This document shows positions 1 through 9,400 of a DNA stretch of 41,144 nucleotides, piece after piece. Origin of the DNA: Microcaldota archaeon (GTDB lineage Archaea > Micrarchaeota > Micrarchaeia > Norongarragalinales > Norongarragalinaceae); the NCBI GenBank assembly GCA_016207165.1, contig JACQQD010000002.1, forward strand, positions 1 through 41,144, read 5' to 3'. Both the position numbers and the translations under genes were made by a program. The notes below the pieces were generated by a model. That model was not told the DNA's origin. It searched no databases and worked only from the letters and a program-made list of their open reading frames with translations. Within the stretch, counting starts at the first letter, position 1; the number at the start of each line of letters is the position of its first letter.

Positions 1-949
1 AGCCGAGGTAGTACACGCATTCATAGTCGAGGCTGGAGGCGCCAAATTGTTTGAAGTGCACCCGGTCCGTCGTGCATTTGGGAACCGAATCGATGATTTT
101 GCGGACTTGGCCCGGGATTTTCTTGAGTTTGGCAACCGGTGTACCGTAGACGACGCCGAATCCGAACAGGATGCGTCTTTTTTCCATGCGTTTGTAGTTG
201 TTGACGCGGCTTTCGGTGAGTTCCTTGTTGGAGATGACGAGTTCCTGGCCTTGCAAAGTCTGGATGCGGGTGGTCTTGATGCCGATGTACTTGACGGTGC
301 CCATGTCGTTTCCGACGATGATGAAGTCGCCGACCTTGAACGGCTTGTCAAAATAAATGGAAAACGCCGCCAGCACGTCGGCCAAAACGGCCTGCGCTGC
401 GATGGCCACGGCCAAACCGCCAATGCCGAGGCCTGCAATAAGGGCCGTGATGTCAAAGCCCAAATTGTCCAGAATCAGGAGGATGCCGACGATCCACACG
501 ACAGCGTGGGCTACGGATTCCAACGTGTCCAAAAGGGAAGTGTCTACATCCGCGCCTTCGTCTTTTTGCCGGATTTTCACATAGTGATCCTTAATGTGGG
601 AGAGTGCGGCGTTGATGCCTTTGGCGGCGTAGTACATGACGCCGAGGGCCAAGGCGTATTCGGTGCCTTTGGAAATAAAACCGGGAAGGACGAGGAATTG
701 GGCCGCGATGTAGAGCGATAGGACGTAGTAAAGCGGTGCTTTGATGCTGCGGATGAAGTCAACGAGCAAGTCGTCGTAGATGTTGGCGGTTTTGTCCGCT
801 AGGTGTCTGGCCCATGCCAGCACGATGTGGCGGAAGAACCAAAACCCGATGGTGCTGGCAATGAATATGCCAAGGGCGTTGGCGTACTGCATCCCGGTGT
901 TTCCAAAAAACGTCCAGTCCAAGTATGACGCGAAATTTTCAAAAACCAT
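1..949 (-). CDS. MscS-family mechanosensitive ion channel (3' end outside window)
   Basis: Small-conductance mechanosensitive channel that would release solutes from the cytoplasm on hypo-osmotic shock. Reading leftward from the ATG at 949, 316 codons are open and the frame runs off the left edge. About five membrane segments are visible (residues about 22-44, 71-89, 97-115, 146-161 and the pore helix at about 166-195). The pore helix has the small-residue packing typical of MscS (ITALIAGLGIGGLAVAIAAQ). It is followed by the beta-domain entry (FDKPFKVGDFI) and the family pattern GTVKYIGIKTTRIQT, then a C-terminal alpha/beta region that is cut. The gene is divergent from the antiporter at 1109. 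Family assignment is secure from these motifs; the gated solute is not visible. Confidence 0.93.
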   Translation of the reverse strand, partial: MVFENFASYLDWTFFGNTGMQYANALGIFIASTIGFWFFRHIVLAWARHLADKTANIYDDLLVDFIRSIKAPLYYVLSLYIAAQFLVLPGFISKGTEYALALGVMYYAAKGINAALSHIKDHYVKIRQKDEGADVDTSLLDTLESVAHAVVWIVGILLILDNLGFDITALIAGLGIGGLAVAIAAQAVLADVLAAFSIYFDKPFKVGDFIIVGNDMGTVKYIGIKTTRIQTLQGQELVISNKELTESRVNNYKRMEKRRILFGFGVVYGTPVAKLKKIPGQVRKIIDSVPKCTTDRVHFKQFGASSLDYECVYYLG

Positions 950-1108
950 GTTGACCCGTTCTCACTTTTCTACGATGTTTTCAAATAAAACGCCGACTCT
1001 ACGTTCATTGACGCAAGCGCCTTCCACAATCGTGGAACTTCTTGGGCGGGTTTTCTTGGACTTTGTTTGGCGTTCATCTTTTATGCCGTGGATGCGTATT
1101 TCTTGGCG

Positions 1109-2044
1109 ATGCTCATTTTTGAACAATTCGTTTTTCTTGTCATTGGATTAGTGGTGTTGACCAAATCGGCCGAAATCGTGATTGACAAAGGAGCCGCGTT
1201 GGCTAAATTTTTGCGCGTCAGCGAGTTGGCCATCGGTTTTCTACTGGTGTCCATCGCTACGACGATTCCGGAGTTGGTCGTGTCGCTGATTGCCGCTTCC
1301 GAAGGTCATACGGGCCTCGTCGTTGGAAACGTGCTGGGTTCAAACATCACCAATCTTTCACTGATTTTGGGTCTCGCGGCGACCGTCGGCGTCGTGACTT
1401 CGAAAAAATTCCAAGTGCGTCCGTTGTTGCCGGTCTTGGCGGCGCTGGTCGTGATTCCGTTGGTCCTAACCGCGGTTGACTTTGGTCGTTTGGCCGGCCT
1501 GCTACTCTTGGCGGCGTACGGCGTTTTTGCCTACGTCGCTTTGCAAAAGAAGATTACGTATGAGGATGGGCCGGTTGTTTCTTCGCAATCCGTCATCCGG
1601 GATGCATCTCTGTTGGTGCTGGCGGGGGTTGCGCTGGCAATTGGCGCGAAGTTGACGGTCGATTCTTCGGTGTTCATTGCAGAGGGCCTCGGTTTGAGCA
1701 AGGTGTTCATCGGCGCCACGGTCGTCGCCATCGGCACGTCGTTGCCGGAGTTGGCCGTCGCGTTCCAAGCAATGCGCAACGGGCATTCCGGGATTGCGTT
1801 GGGTAACTTGGTGGGCGCGTCGATTACGAATTTGACGTTGACGCTGGGTTTGGCTACGTTGATCAACCCTATTTCCGCGAATTTGGTCGTCGTGCTGGAT
1901 TTGGTCATCTTCTCCGTCGTCGTGAGCGGCGTTCTTTGGTTTTTCCTCGAAAATGGAAAGTTGGGCAAGAACCAGGGCACGGCGTTGGTCGGGTTGTTTT
2001 TGCTTTACCTGGCCTCGCTGCTTACGGTGGAATTGGGTCTTTGA
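1109..2044 (+). CDS. CaCA-family calcium/cation antiporter
   Basis: Integral membrane exchanger of the Ca2+/cation antiporter superfamily (YrbG/CaxA type), expected to expel Ca2+ in exchange for Na+ or H+. Both inverted alpha repeats are present. The first contains TTIPELVVSL and then GNVLGSNITNLSLILGLA. The second contains GTSLPELAVAF and then GNLVGASITNLTLTLGLA. The paired Glu residues in the two PEL motifs are the family's ion ligands. About ten membrane helices in 311 residues is the usual size. The frame is also open from a TTG at 1067. I prefer the ATG at 1109 because family members normally begin right at the first helix. It is followed by another cation antiporter gene on the same strand. 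Confidence 0.93.
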   Translation: MLIFEQFVFLVIGLVVLTKSAEIVIDKGAALAKFLRVSELAIGFLLVSIATTIPELVVSLIAASEGHTGLVVGNVLGSNITNLSLILGLAATVGVVTSKKFQVRPLLPVLAALVVIPLVLTAVDFGRLAGLLLLAAYGVFAYVALQKKITYEDGPVVSSQSVIRDASLLVLAGVALAIGAKLTVDSSVFIAEGLGLSKVFIGATVVAIGTSLPELAVAFQAMRNGHSGIALGNLVGASITNLTLTLGLATLINPISANLVVVLDLVIFSVVVSGVLWFFLENGKLGKNQGTALVGLFLLYLASLLTVELGL

Positions 2045-2063
2045 CGTTGTAAAGTTCTTTTGT

Positions 2064-2103
2064 TCTTGATGCGCAAATATCGGTCTTGATGCGCAAACAC
2101 CGG
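2064..2103 (+). repeat. Two tandem 20-bp direct repeats before the antiporter promoter
   Basis: Positions 2064-2083 and 2084-2103 are head-to-tail copies of tcttgatgcgcaaatatcgg. They differ at two positions, both t to c. They end five bases before a TATA-like sequence. The spacing suggests an operator or upstream activator site, but no regulator is identified. Confidence 0.7.
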
Positions 2104-2108
2104 AACGG

Positions 2109-2115
2109 TAAAATA
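2109..2115 (+). promoter_or_regulatory. Probable TATA box of the CPA2 antiporter gene
   Basis: The sequence taaaata lies about 26 nt before the ATG at 2138. This is the archaeal TATA-to-start spacing and would give a leaderless or nearly leaderless transcript. The two 20-bp repeats abut it upstream. Confidence 0.5.
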
Positions 2116-2137
2116 GCGTGATGCAGGTAATCGATTG

Positions 2138-3313
2138 ATGGTTGAGTTTTTGCAGAACATCGAATTCCAGATCAGCCTGCTTCTGTTCATCGCCCTCGTG
2201 GGTTATTTCCTGGCCATCCGGTTCGGGCAAAGCATCGTCATCGGCGAGATTCTCGTCGGCATCCTGGTGGGCCCCAGTGTCCTAGGTCTTATCACGTACA
2301 CGGAGTTCATCGAGCAGTTGGCCATCATGGGTGCCATCTTTTTGTTGTTCGTCGTGGGTTTGCAGACGAAATTCAAGGAAATCTTCAATGCGCGTTCCAT
2401 GGTCATCGCGCTTTTGGGCGTTATTGCGCCGTGGATCGGCGGTTTTGCGGTCGCGCAGCTCTTCGGATTTCCCACCGGCGAAGCGGTGTTCATCGGTACG
2501 GCCCTGACGGCCACGTCGATTGCGATAACCGCCCAAGTGCTCAAGGAAATGGGGCGCCTGGATACGGCGGCCGCCAAAGCCATCATCGGCGCCGCCGTGG
2601 TGGACGACGTCTTGGCTTTGCTGGCGTTGTCGTTGACGAAGGAATTTCTCACAGGTACGGTTTCGTTGAATAACCTGGCTGTCACGACCGCCGTTGCGTT
2701 AGCGTTTTTGGCCGTGGGCATCGTGTTGGGTACGAAAGTAATCAACCCGCAGTTGGAGCGTTTCAACAAGTGGGCCATCCAGCACGGCGTGGAAAAAGCC
2801 ACGTTCATCGCGGCCATCGCGTTTGCGTTTGCCTACAGCCTGGTGGCCGAAGTCGTCGGCTTGTCGGCCATCGTGGGCGCGTTTATTGCCGGCGTGTCGC
2901 TGGAGAGCTTGAAAATCAAGAGTTATCACGAGGGTGCAGAGTATTTGGAAGCGATTTTTGCCGCCATCTTCTTCGTTTCGTTGGGGGTGTTGGTCAACGT
3001 GCAGGCGGCCGCTTCAGCGGGCATCTTCATCGTGGCGTTGACGTTGGTTGCCATCGTGACGAAGCTGGTGGGTTGTGCCATTCCGGCGTTTTTGTTGGGT
3101 TTGAAGCGAAACGAGGCGCTCATCGTGGGTTTGGGCATGGTGCCGCGGGGCGAAATCGCCATCATCGCCGCGCTGTATGGTTTGAGCAACGGCCTCATTG
3201 GCCAACCGGTGTACGCGGCGATTTTGATGATGAGCTTGTTGACGACGATTGTCACGCCGGCGTTCATCAAGCAGTTGTATCAGGTTCAACCCCGTATTGC
3301 TAGAGCCCGGTAA
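2138..3313 (+). CDS. CPA2-family Na+/H+ (or K+/H+) antiporter, membrane domain only
   Basis: Monovalent cation/proton antiporter of the CPA2 family. The 391-residue protein is almost entirely hydrophobic, with about 12 predicted helices. The N-terminal half carries IGEILVGILVGPSVLGL, a family signature. The central AAVVDDVLALLAL contains the adjacent Asp pair (about D156/D157) that binds the ion in NapA/KefB-type proteins. The C-terminal half carries GMVPRGEIAIIAA. There is no cytoplasmic RCK/TrkA domain after the membrane part, so it resembles simple NapA-like exchangers rather than KefB/KefC. The ATG at 2138 is chosen over an adjacent in-frame TTG. Tandem repeats and a TATA box lie just upstream. 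Ion specificity cannot be read from the sequence. Confidence 0.93.
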   Translation: MVEFLQNIEFQISLLLFIALVGYFLAIRFGQSIVIGEILVGILVGPSVLGLITYTEFIEQLAIMGAIFLLFVVGLQTKFKEIFNARSMVIALLGVIAPWIGGFAVAQLFGFPTGEAVFIGTALTATSIAITAQVLKEMGRLDTAAAKAIIGAAVVDDVLALLALSLTKEFLTGTVSLNNLAVTTAVALAFLAVGIVLGTKVINPQLERFNKWAIQHGVEKATFIAAIAFAFAYSLVAEVVGLSAIVGAFIAGVSLESLKIKSYHEGAEYLEAIFAAIFFVSLGVLVNVQAAASAGIFIVALTLVAIVTKLVGCAIPAFLLGLKRNEALIVGLGMVPRGEIAIIAALYGLSNGLIGQPVYAAILMMSLLTTIVTPAFIKQLYQVQPRIARAR

Positions 3314-3411
3314 CGTCTCACTGGATTTTTTTAGGCGCGGGTCTTTGGCCTCGTGGAGAGTTGGGGTATACGTATTTTTAGGCAAAATCAGGGTACACGG
3401 GGTGGATTTGT

Positions 3412-4692
3412 TTGGGTAAGGTTTTTTGGTCGTCCCGTTCGCTGTTCATCCTGGCGGCCGTGGGTTCGGCAGTGGGCATCGGCAACATTTGGCGGTTTCC
3501 ATACGTCTTCGCTACAAACGGCGGCGCCGCATTTTTGATTCCGTACTTGTTGTTTGTTTTCCTGTTCGGTTTGCCGTTGATGTTGTTGGAAACGGCCGCG
3601 GGCGCAAGGCTGCGTCAAGGATTCCCTTCGGCCATAGGCAAGCTTCGCGTGCCGTCTTGGGTCGGTTGGTTGCCGTTGGTTTTTGGCGTCGTCATCCTGT
3701 CGTACTACATGGTCATCACGGGGTGGACCTTGTTCCATTCATTGTCATTGTTGATGGATGGCCAGTCCTCGTTTGCCGCATCCAGCACGCCGGTGGCGTC
3801 TGTTTTGTTCGGTTGGGCGGTTCTGACGTTTGCCGCGTGGGTGGCGCTTCGCGGGATTGAAGGGGGCATCGAGAAAGTCTTGCGCTGGTCGGCACCGGTT
3901 TTCGTCGTTGGTTTGTTGGCGTTGTTGGCGTATTCTCTGTCGCTTCCGGCGACGCAAAGTGCGTTGGGTCGGCTCTTGGTGGTTGATTTTTCGGGTTTGG
4001 CTAGCGCAAAGACCTGGTTGTTTGCGGCGTCCCAGGCCATTTTCTCGCTTTCCGTTGGCTACGTCATTTTGTATACGTATGGCGCGTACCTGAAGGACAC
4101 GAAAAACCTGGGCCAATCCATGTTTTTCGTCGCCATCGGCGACACGGCGGTGGCGTTGGTAGCCGTGGCGGTCGCGTTGCCGGTGGCGTTGGCGTCGGGT
4201 GCGGCCAGTGGTTTTAGCGTGTCGTTTGACAGTGCGCTGGCGTTATTTGTGTCCATGCCGCATGGCGCGTTGTTCGGCGCGGGTTTTTTTGGGTTGCTGT
4301 TCATTGCCGCGTTCACATCCGTCATTTCCATGTTGGAAGCGCCCGTACTGGCCATAAAGGATGCGTTTGGTTTGACGCGGCGTCAGGCGGTTGACAGGGC
4401 GGGCCTGGTATTGTTGCCGTTGGTCATCTTGTCGGGGTTGAGTTATTCCGGCGTGAATGTTTGGGGTCTTCCGGTTATTGAGTTTTTGGACCTTTTGTTT
4501 GGCAGCTTGTTGGCTCCGTTTTCGGCTTTGGTCGTCGCGGTCCTGGTGGCGTGGAAACTGGATCCCGTTCAGCTTTTCCAAGCGGCTGGCGTCAACCTGC
4601 CTTTTAAGGGCGTCGTCAATTTTTGGATGCGGTTTGCGGTTCCGGCCGTTCTTTTGGCCTTGAGCGTGGCGGCCGTCCTTCACGTGGCTTAA
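3412..4692 (+). CDS. Neurotransmitter:sodium symporter (NSS/SNF) family transporter
   Basis: Na+-coupled symporter of the LeuT/NSS family, likely importing an amino acid or related amine. The first helix has the diagnostic unwound segment GSAVGIGNIWRFPY followed by NGGAAFLIPY. A long helix with LLMLLE-like packing follows. About eleven hydrophobic segments fit in 426 residues, close to bacterial members such as MhsT. Later helices carry the expected small-residue runs (SFSVSFDSALALF, FTSVISMLEA). The start appears to be TTG at 3412, because no ATG precedes the conserved first helix. A TATA-like gtatttttagg lies upstream. It is the third transporter gene in a row on this strand. Substrate is not predictable. 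Confidence 0.93.
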   Translation: MGKVFWSSRSLFILAAVGSAVGIGNIWRFPYVFATNGGAAFLIPYLLFVFLFGLPLMLLETAAGARLRQGFPSAIGKLRVPSWVGWLPLVFGVVILSYYMVITGWTLFHSLSLLMDGQSSFAASSTPVASVLFGWAVLTFAAWVALRGIEGGIEKVLRWSAPVFVVGLLALLAYSLSLPATQSALGRLLVVDFSGLASAKTWLFAASQAIFSLSVGYVILYTYGAYLKDTKNLGQSMFFVAIGDTAVALVAVAVALPVALASGAASGFSVSFDSALALFVSMPHGALFGAGFFGLLFIAAFTSVISMLEAPVLAIKDAFGLTRRQAVDRAGLVLLPLVILSGLSYSGVNVWGLPVIEFLDLLFGSLLAPFSALVVAVLVAWKLDPVQLFQAAGVNLPFKGVVNFWMRFAVPAVLLALSVAAVLHVA

Positions 4693-5003
4693 ACCATCGG
4701 TCGTAAACGATTTTTCGATTCAACTTCGGTCAAGTCGGTCTTCACATTCAGGGCGTTTTGAAACGGCATTTTCGCTCGTGCGGAATTCAACACGAATCAA
4801 CCAAACAAACCACGCACACAGACCAACACTCTAAGCGCGGCGGCCGCACTCTATCCACGGCTCAGCTCCGTGTTAGGGAAAGACTCTCATCTTGGAATCT
4901 TAAGAACGAATGGCCTTGAAAGGTAAAACGCGGCATAGGCACCAACCCCGAATGGGGTTTAAGTAGGTTCCGTTCAAATCATAGAAAAAGCAATGGGTGC
5001 CCA
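4693..5003. other. 311-nt gap without a recognisable gene
   Basis: No convincing ORF, tRNA or known RNA is seen. Two small hairpins are present: cacgg(4856-4860)/ccgtg(4868-4872), and aacccc(4944-4949)/ggggtt(4954-4959) with a GAAT loop. The second is followed by ttaagta, a possible TATA for the gene at 5004. GGTG at 4995-4998 could act as a weak ribosome-binding site. Confidence 0.4.
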
Positions 5004-5741
5004 ATGACTGAAAAGCCAGGCGGTTTAGAGCCGCGCAAAGGCAGAAAAAAAAAGGAAGAGGCAGAACCGGAGAAAGAACTGGACATCGACGCGTTGCTTC
5101 CAAGCGTCGGCAGGATGCGCAAGCAATTGGGGGAGTTAAGCCTGAAGCCCAAAGAGGACCAAACGCCCAGCCCGGATTACATGCGGTTTCAGTCCAGCGC
5201 TCTTGACCCCGAGGTCAAGCAGGCCTTAATTGAGACCATACAGAAAATGAAGATTCCAGACGACGTCACCGCCCTGCACGAAGGACTGCATCGCGGCGAC
5301 GAAGACATCCGGCAAGCCGTAATCCGGCGGTGCAGTGATTTGGAGGACATTGGAAGACTGCAACGCGTCGTCGAAGACGGGCACGCAATGAAAGCCCCAG
5401 CGGCCATCACGTTGCTGCGCCACATGGGAATTGCCAGCATCAGCGCCTTGGCGTCAGCCATGAAGTTGCGGGCACAACGGGGAGACGGAAATCTTACAAA
5501 ACAAACAGCACAAGCCTTGCACGAGTTAAGAGCAGAAGTTGAAAAAGTGCCCGTCAGCCAGTACCCGCAGAACTACCACGTCTTTGTGTTGAGAGCGGCC
5601 AGCCCGCTGGACGAGCCGGAATTGTTCCGGGAACTCGCGGAATACGCGCGAATGGAACATCCCAACCACATGCAGCAACCCACCAAGTTCTGGCAGAAAG
5701 TCAAAACCAAGGCCGTACAGATACGAATGAGAATCGAATGA
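5004..5741 (+). CDS. Hypothetical cytoplasmic alpha-helical protein
   Basis: I do not recognise this 245-residue protein. It has a Lys/Glu-rich disordered N-terminus (about 1-50), then a predominantly helical body. Successive helix pairs between about 75 and 160 (LIETIQKMK, VTALHEGLHRGDEDIRQAVIRR, AITLLRHMGIASISALASAMK) look like irregular HEAT-type or other alpha-solenoid repeats. The C-terminus is basic (KFWQKVKTKAVQIRMRIE). There is no signal peptide, membrane segment or catalytic motif. The ATG at 5004 follows ggtgccca. It is convergent with the next gene, with 49 nt between the stops. Coding status is likely from length and codon bias; the function is unknown. Confidence 0.7.
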   Translation: MTEKPGGLEPRKGRKKKEEAEPEKELDIDALLPSVGRMRKQLGELSLKPKEDQTPSPDYMRFQSSALDPEVKQALIETIQKMKIPDDVTALHEGLHRGDEDIRQAVIRRCSDLEDIGRLQRVVEDGHAMKAPAAITLLRHMGIASISALASAMKLRAQRGDGNLTKQTAQALHELRAEVEKVPVSQYPQNYHVFVLRAASPLDEPELFRELAEYARMEHPNHMQQPTKFWQKVKTKAVQIRMRIE

Positions 5742-5790
5742 CCTAAATGGAACCGACACGCCGAATCCGCTGGCGGACGAATGAGAAACA

Positions 5791-6426
5791 TTACTTCTTT
5801 GGTTTCCAAAGCTCCCATTCTTGCTGGTGGAAACGCCGGTTTTTCAGCAAGGTATCCAGCACCATGGGAATCCAACTATCTGAGGGGAGTTCCTCGATGC
5901 GTTTGCCTTCGCCTCGAGGCAAATCCCTCAAAACCTGGCCGGGCACGCACCGCATCTTCGGAACGACCACCACGTGAAAATCATTTGGATCCAAGGAACC
6001 CAAACGACCGAAGTCATTGTGAGGCATGCCACCCATGTAAATACGCTCTTTCCTGAAACGATTCGCCAAGGCTATCGGGTGATCGGGACTAAGGTCCGAA
6101 CGCGGTTGTTGTGTAAAGCCCTCGCAAAGCGCCTTTTCCAGACGCTCCAGCGCCGCCTGGTTCGATTCCTCGAGGGAGCCATAACGTTGCAAATCCGGAT
6201 AAAGGGTCTCCATCAACCGCGTTAATGCGCCAGGCCCGGAATCATGCCATATTTCCCGCGCCTTCTTTTCAAGCCGGACGATTTCACCGAGTAACCGCCT
6301 CTTACGCATGGCCAACGAAGGCGACATGCGCTCCAGCAAAAGCAAGCGGTGCCCCCGAGGTGCAGGAATTCCGACTTGGGCCGGCTCGTATACGGCGTGG
6401 ACAAAGTAATGAGAAGCGCGCGCCAT
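5791..6426 (-). CDS. Hypothetical protein
   Basis: Unrecognised 211-residue soluble protein. A helical, charged N-terminal half (about 40-130, rich in Arg, Lys, Glu, Leu) precedes a C-terminal part with a possible beta strand DFHVVVVPKMRCVPG and the segment WIPMVLDTLLKN. I see no signal peptide or catalytic motif. The frame is open further upstream to a TTG at 6474. The ATG at 6426 is preferred because a TATA-like ttaaat (RNA sense) lies about 26-29 nt before it, leaving no long leader. It lies 64 nt downstream of the large exported-protein gene on the same strand but seems to have its own promoter. Confidence 0.65.
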   Translation of the reverse strand: MARASHYFVHAVYEPAQVGIPAPRGHRLLLLERMSPSLAMRKRRLLGEIVRLEKKAREIWHDSGPGALTRLMETLYPDLQRYGSLEESNQAALERLEKALCEGFTQQPRSDLSPDHPIALANRFRKERIYMGGMPHNDFGRLGSLDPNDFHVVVVPKMRCVPGQVLRDLPRGEGKRIEELPSDSWIPMVLDTLLKNRRFHQQEWELWKPKK

Positions 6427-6490
6427 GAAAGAAAAATACTCCCGCCATGATTTAAGGCAATACGGTTCACGCAATGGGAACCGCCAAAAA

Positions 6491-9400
6491 TCAGGTTAAA
6501 CCCACAGTTCTACTGTCGATGCTGTGCATGGCGAACTGGTCACTGGGCCCAACCAGTGAACTGATTCGTCGACCGCCGCCAATTTCAGCCCTGGTATTGG
6601 CTGCCTCAAAATCCATTGACTCCAGGTATTCGTCTAAGACGGAGTAGTACAGCGCTCCGGGGTAATCGTTTAGCCGCTGGTATACGTGCGCGCCAGAATA
6701 TACTCCAGCCAATGACTCGTATCGCCTTGGCGAATCCATTTCAATATGCCAGGCTGGCCATGACATCACAACGGCTTTCTTTCGGACCATAACGTATGCG
6801 GCGAGAGCTTCATCGGCGTAGAAGGGGGTTTCGTCTTTCTTGAATCCGTATCCCAGTTTAATCCACTGCTCTCGGACGAGACCTGCACCAAATTCACCCG
6901 GGCTTCTACTGCTTAAATCGCCGGCCACGATGCGGGCGTAAAAGGGCGCTAAATCCGCGACGGCGTCCTTTCGGGAGTCGCTCAGGATGCGGGGCATGTA
7001 CGCATAGACCGCCGCCATTTGGTCCTCCGAAAAACCGGGTTTTTGGTTGAACAAAGCATCAAAACTCGTGGGTTCATTGACTTTTTCGTAAACGAGTTTC
7101 CACAACATGATGCGGGAAACGTCAAGGAAGCTAAATCCTCGATTCGACTGTAACTCCTTGGCCATGAACACCCATTCCCGAATGGAAAGCGCTCCGTTAA
7201 AAGTCGATTTTTTCTTCATGATTAAGAATGCGGTGCGGGAAAGACCCGGAATTTCCGACTGCAATTGCTCGTAGGTTTTCCCGTCAATGGTCCTTGCCAA
7301 ATCCACGTCGGCTAAAAGCGCATTGGAAAGAAGCGTCAAATCGCCGTCGACACCCTCTCGGTAACTTTCGTCGGCAAGCATGAGTTTGCCCTCTTTGTCC
7401 CCGACTAAAATCAGGTTGACGGCAGGCAATTCAGTGAGGGTTCCAACGGGTTGGCCGCCGGTTGGATCGGAGACATCCGTCAAACGGACATAAATGGAGC
7501 CGCCTTCGTCCACGCGCGTTTCAGGCGACAACGCAAATTGGGCGATTTGACCCGTCGTGCCGGATACGGATACGGTGAGCTGCGAATTTTTCGCGACATG
7601 GGCTTTGATCAAGCCATTGACAACGCACAAATGGCCAGCCTCCAATTCGCTGGGGCATGCATCCACGTGATGCGTCATGGAGGGACGGGAAGTCAATTGC
7701 GCCGTGGCTTTTCCAGGGAAGGGCAGAACCGTTTTCCCGTTGGCTGAAATTTTGCTGACCTGACCCGGAATTCCAAAGCGGGGCTTTCCGACGGGGCGGG
7801 ACTCGCCGCGCGTGGTGTGGACTGCGTATTCAGTAACGGATCCATAAGACGGTCTGTTGGCGCCGGGGATTTGGTACGTAAAGGGGGTATATGACATGGA
7901 GGTAATAAGTTCCAAGTCGCCTTGGTCGGCTGGAGCCGGCCACCCCCGAAGCGTTGGGTTGGATCCCTGGTACGCCAGTTCCGTGGACTCCGTCCAGGCA
8001 AGACCCCGGTGCGCGGCTTCATCGTCAAACGCGTACTGCGTGATTTTCTTGGCGTATTCTGGCTCCTTAATGGCGACGACGGGCGCGCCTTCATCGTCCG
8101 CATAAACGGCAAAAATCCGGGGTGCATCCCAAATGGGCGCGCCGGAAGTCTCGCGGACTTTGATGGGGTCCAGCCGAAGCCCTAGCACCTTGGCCAAGCC
8201 CACGCGGTCGGGGTATTCGCCCCGGAAGGTTTTGTCGTGGTTTTTGCCGGCCTTGTCGATGTACACCAACGCGATGCCTTGGTCATCAAGGATTAGGCTG
8301 AGTTCGTCGCGGACGGCGTCAGCCACTTTTTGGGTCACGGTTTTCGGGTTTTCCTCGAAGGGCACGTTGGATTGGGAGAGAAACTCGCACGTCGGACAGG
8401 CTTTGCCAGGCGGGTGAAACACGTAGACTTTCTGGTACGTGGGGTACGCGTTTTCCTGGAACGTGCTTTTCGGCTCGAACTGGTAGTAAAAGCCTTGCGG
8501 CCCCTGCATGGCCATGTGCAAGTCGCCGTCTCCGTCAAAAAAGGTTTTCACGTCAAAGCCAAAGAATTTCCCGTTCCCGAACCGCACTTTGTCAACGAAT
8601 TGGCCGCCTTGGAGTTGGGTCAACACGGTGTCCTTGCGCACGACTTTTTCATAGGTATTCGACAACGTGTACTGAGGCAACCTCAAAAACAGGTTTTGGC
8701 CAAACGGGTTTTCAACGGGGTACGGCCGTTCCTCGAACTTGCCGTTTTCAACTGGACTCGGCACACTGAAGACTTGGTTTTTGGCGTCCTCCTCGGTTTT
8801 GCAGATAGGGGTACCAAAGCCCATGGGCGTGATGCAAGACCGGTCTCCAGAAGACCGCTTAAAGTACGCCGACTCCCCAATGGTTCCAAGGAAGTCCAAA
8901 CCGAAATCACCGCGCGCCTCGGTTTTGGGGGAACCCCATCCGTCTTGGGCCGAAGCATGCACACTTTTGACGTCGTTGAATTCATACGAGTAGGAGTCAG
9001 TAGTCACCTTGGGATTCAGACATTGAATTTCACCGGTAGGTTTGCCGGAATCGTCTCTCGTTCGTGATGCGACTCCATCGGATCCAATCGTATGCGCCGT
9101 CCGGGAACGACCATAATAAGCCGTCACGCCGCCTTTTTGGGAAGGCACCAATGCGTAGTAGAAGTTTCCGCCGGAATACGAAGTGGCTGAAGTGGTACAA
9201 CGTTCCTGAATAATCGAATTGCCATCCTCGTCCGTCCCTTGAATAAACTTGTATGTACCGGGCTTGGTTTTGGGAAAAACCAAGTGACGCACCACCTCTT
9301 CAACTTCGCCTAATGAATGCCACGTTTTTTGGTCTTCTTCCTGAACCGCGATGCCAAAGGATTCGTACTGGCGGGGGTTTACCTCGCCGTCAATGGTTTC

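Noticed and set aside
47..721. Rightward ORF of 224 codons at the left edge
   Set aside because: It is antisense to the MscS gene, whose leftward translation has clear family motifs; the rightward product has no sensible features.
4801..4920. Possible tRNA or structured RNA in the 311-nt gap
   Set aside because: No acceptor/T-arm pairing or GGTTC-type T loop could be found; only short hairpins are visible.
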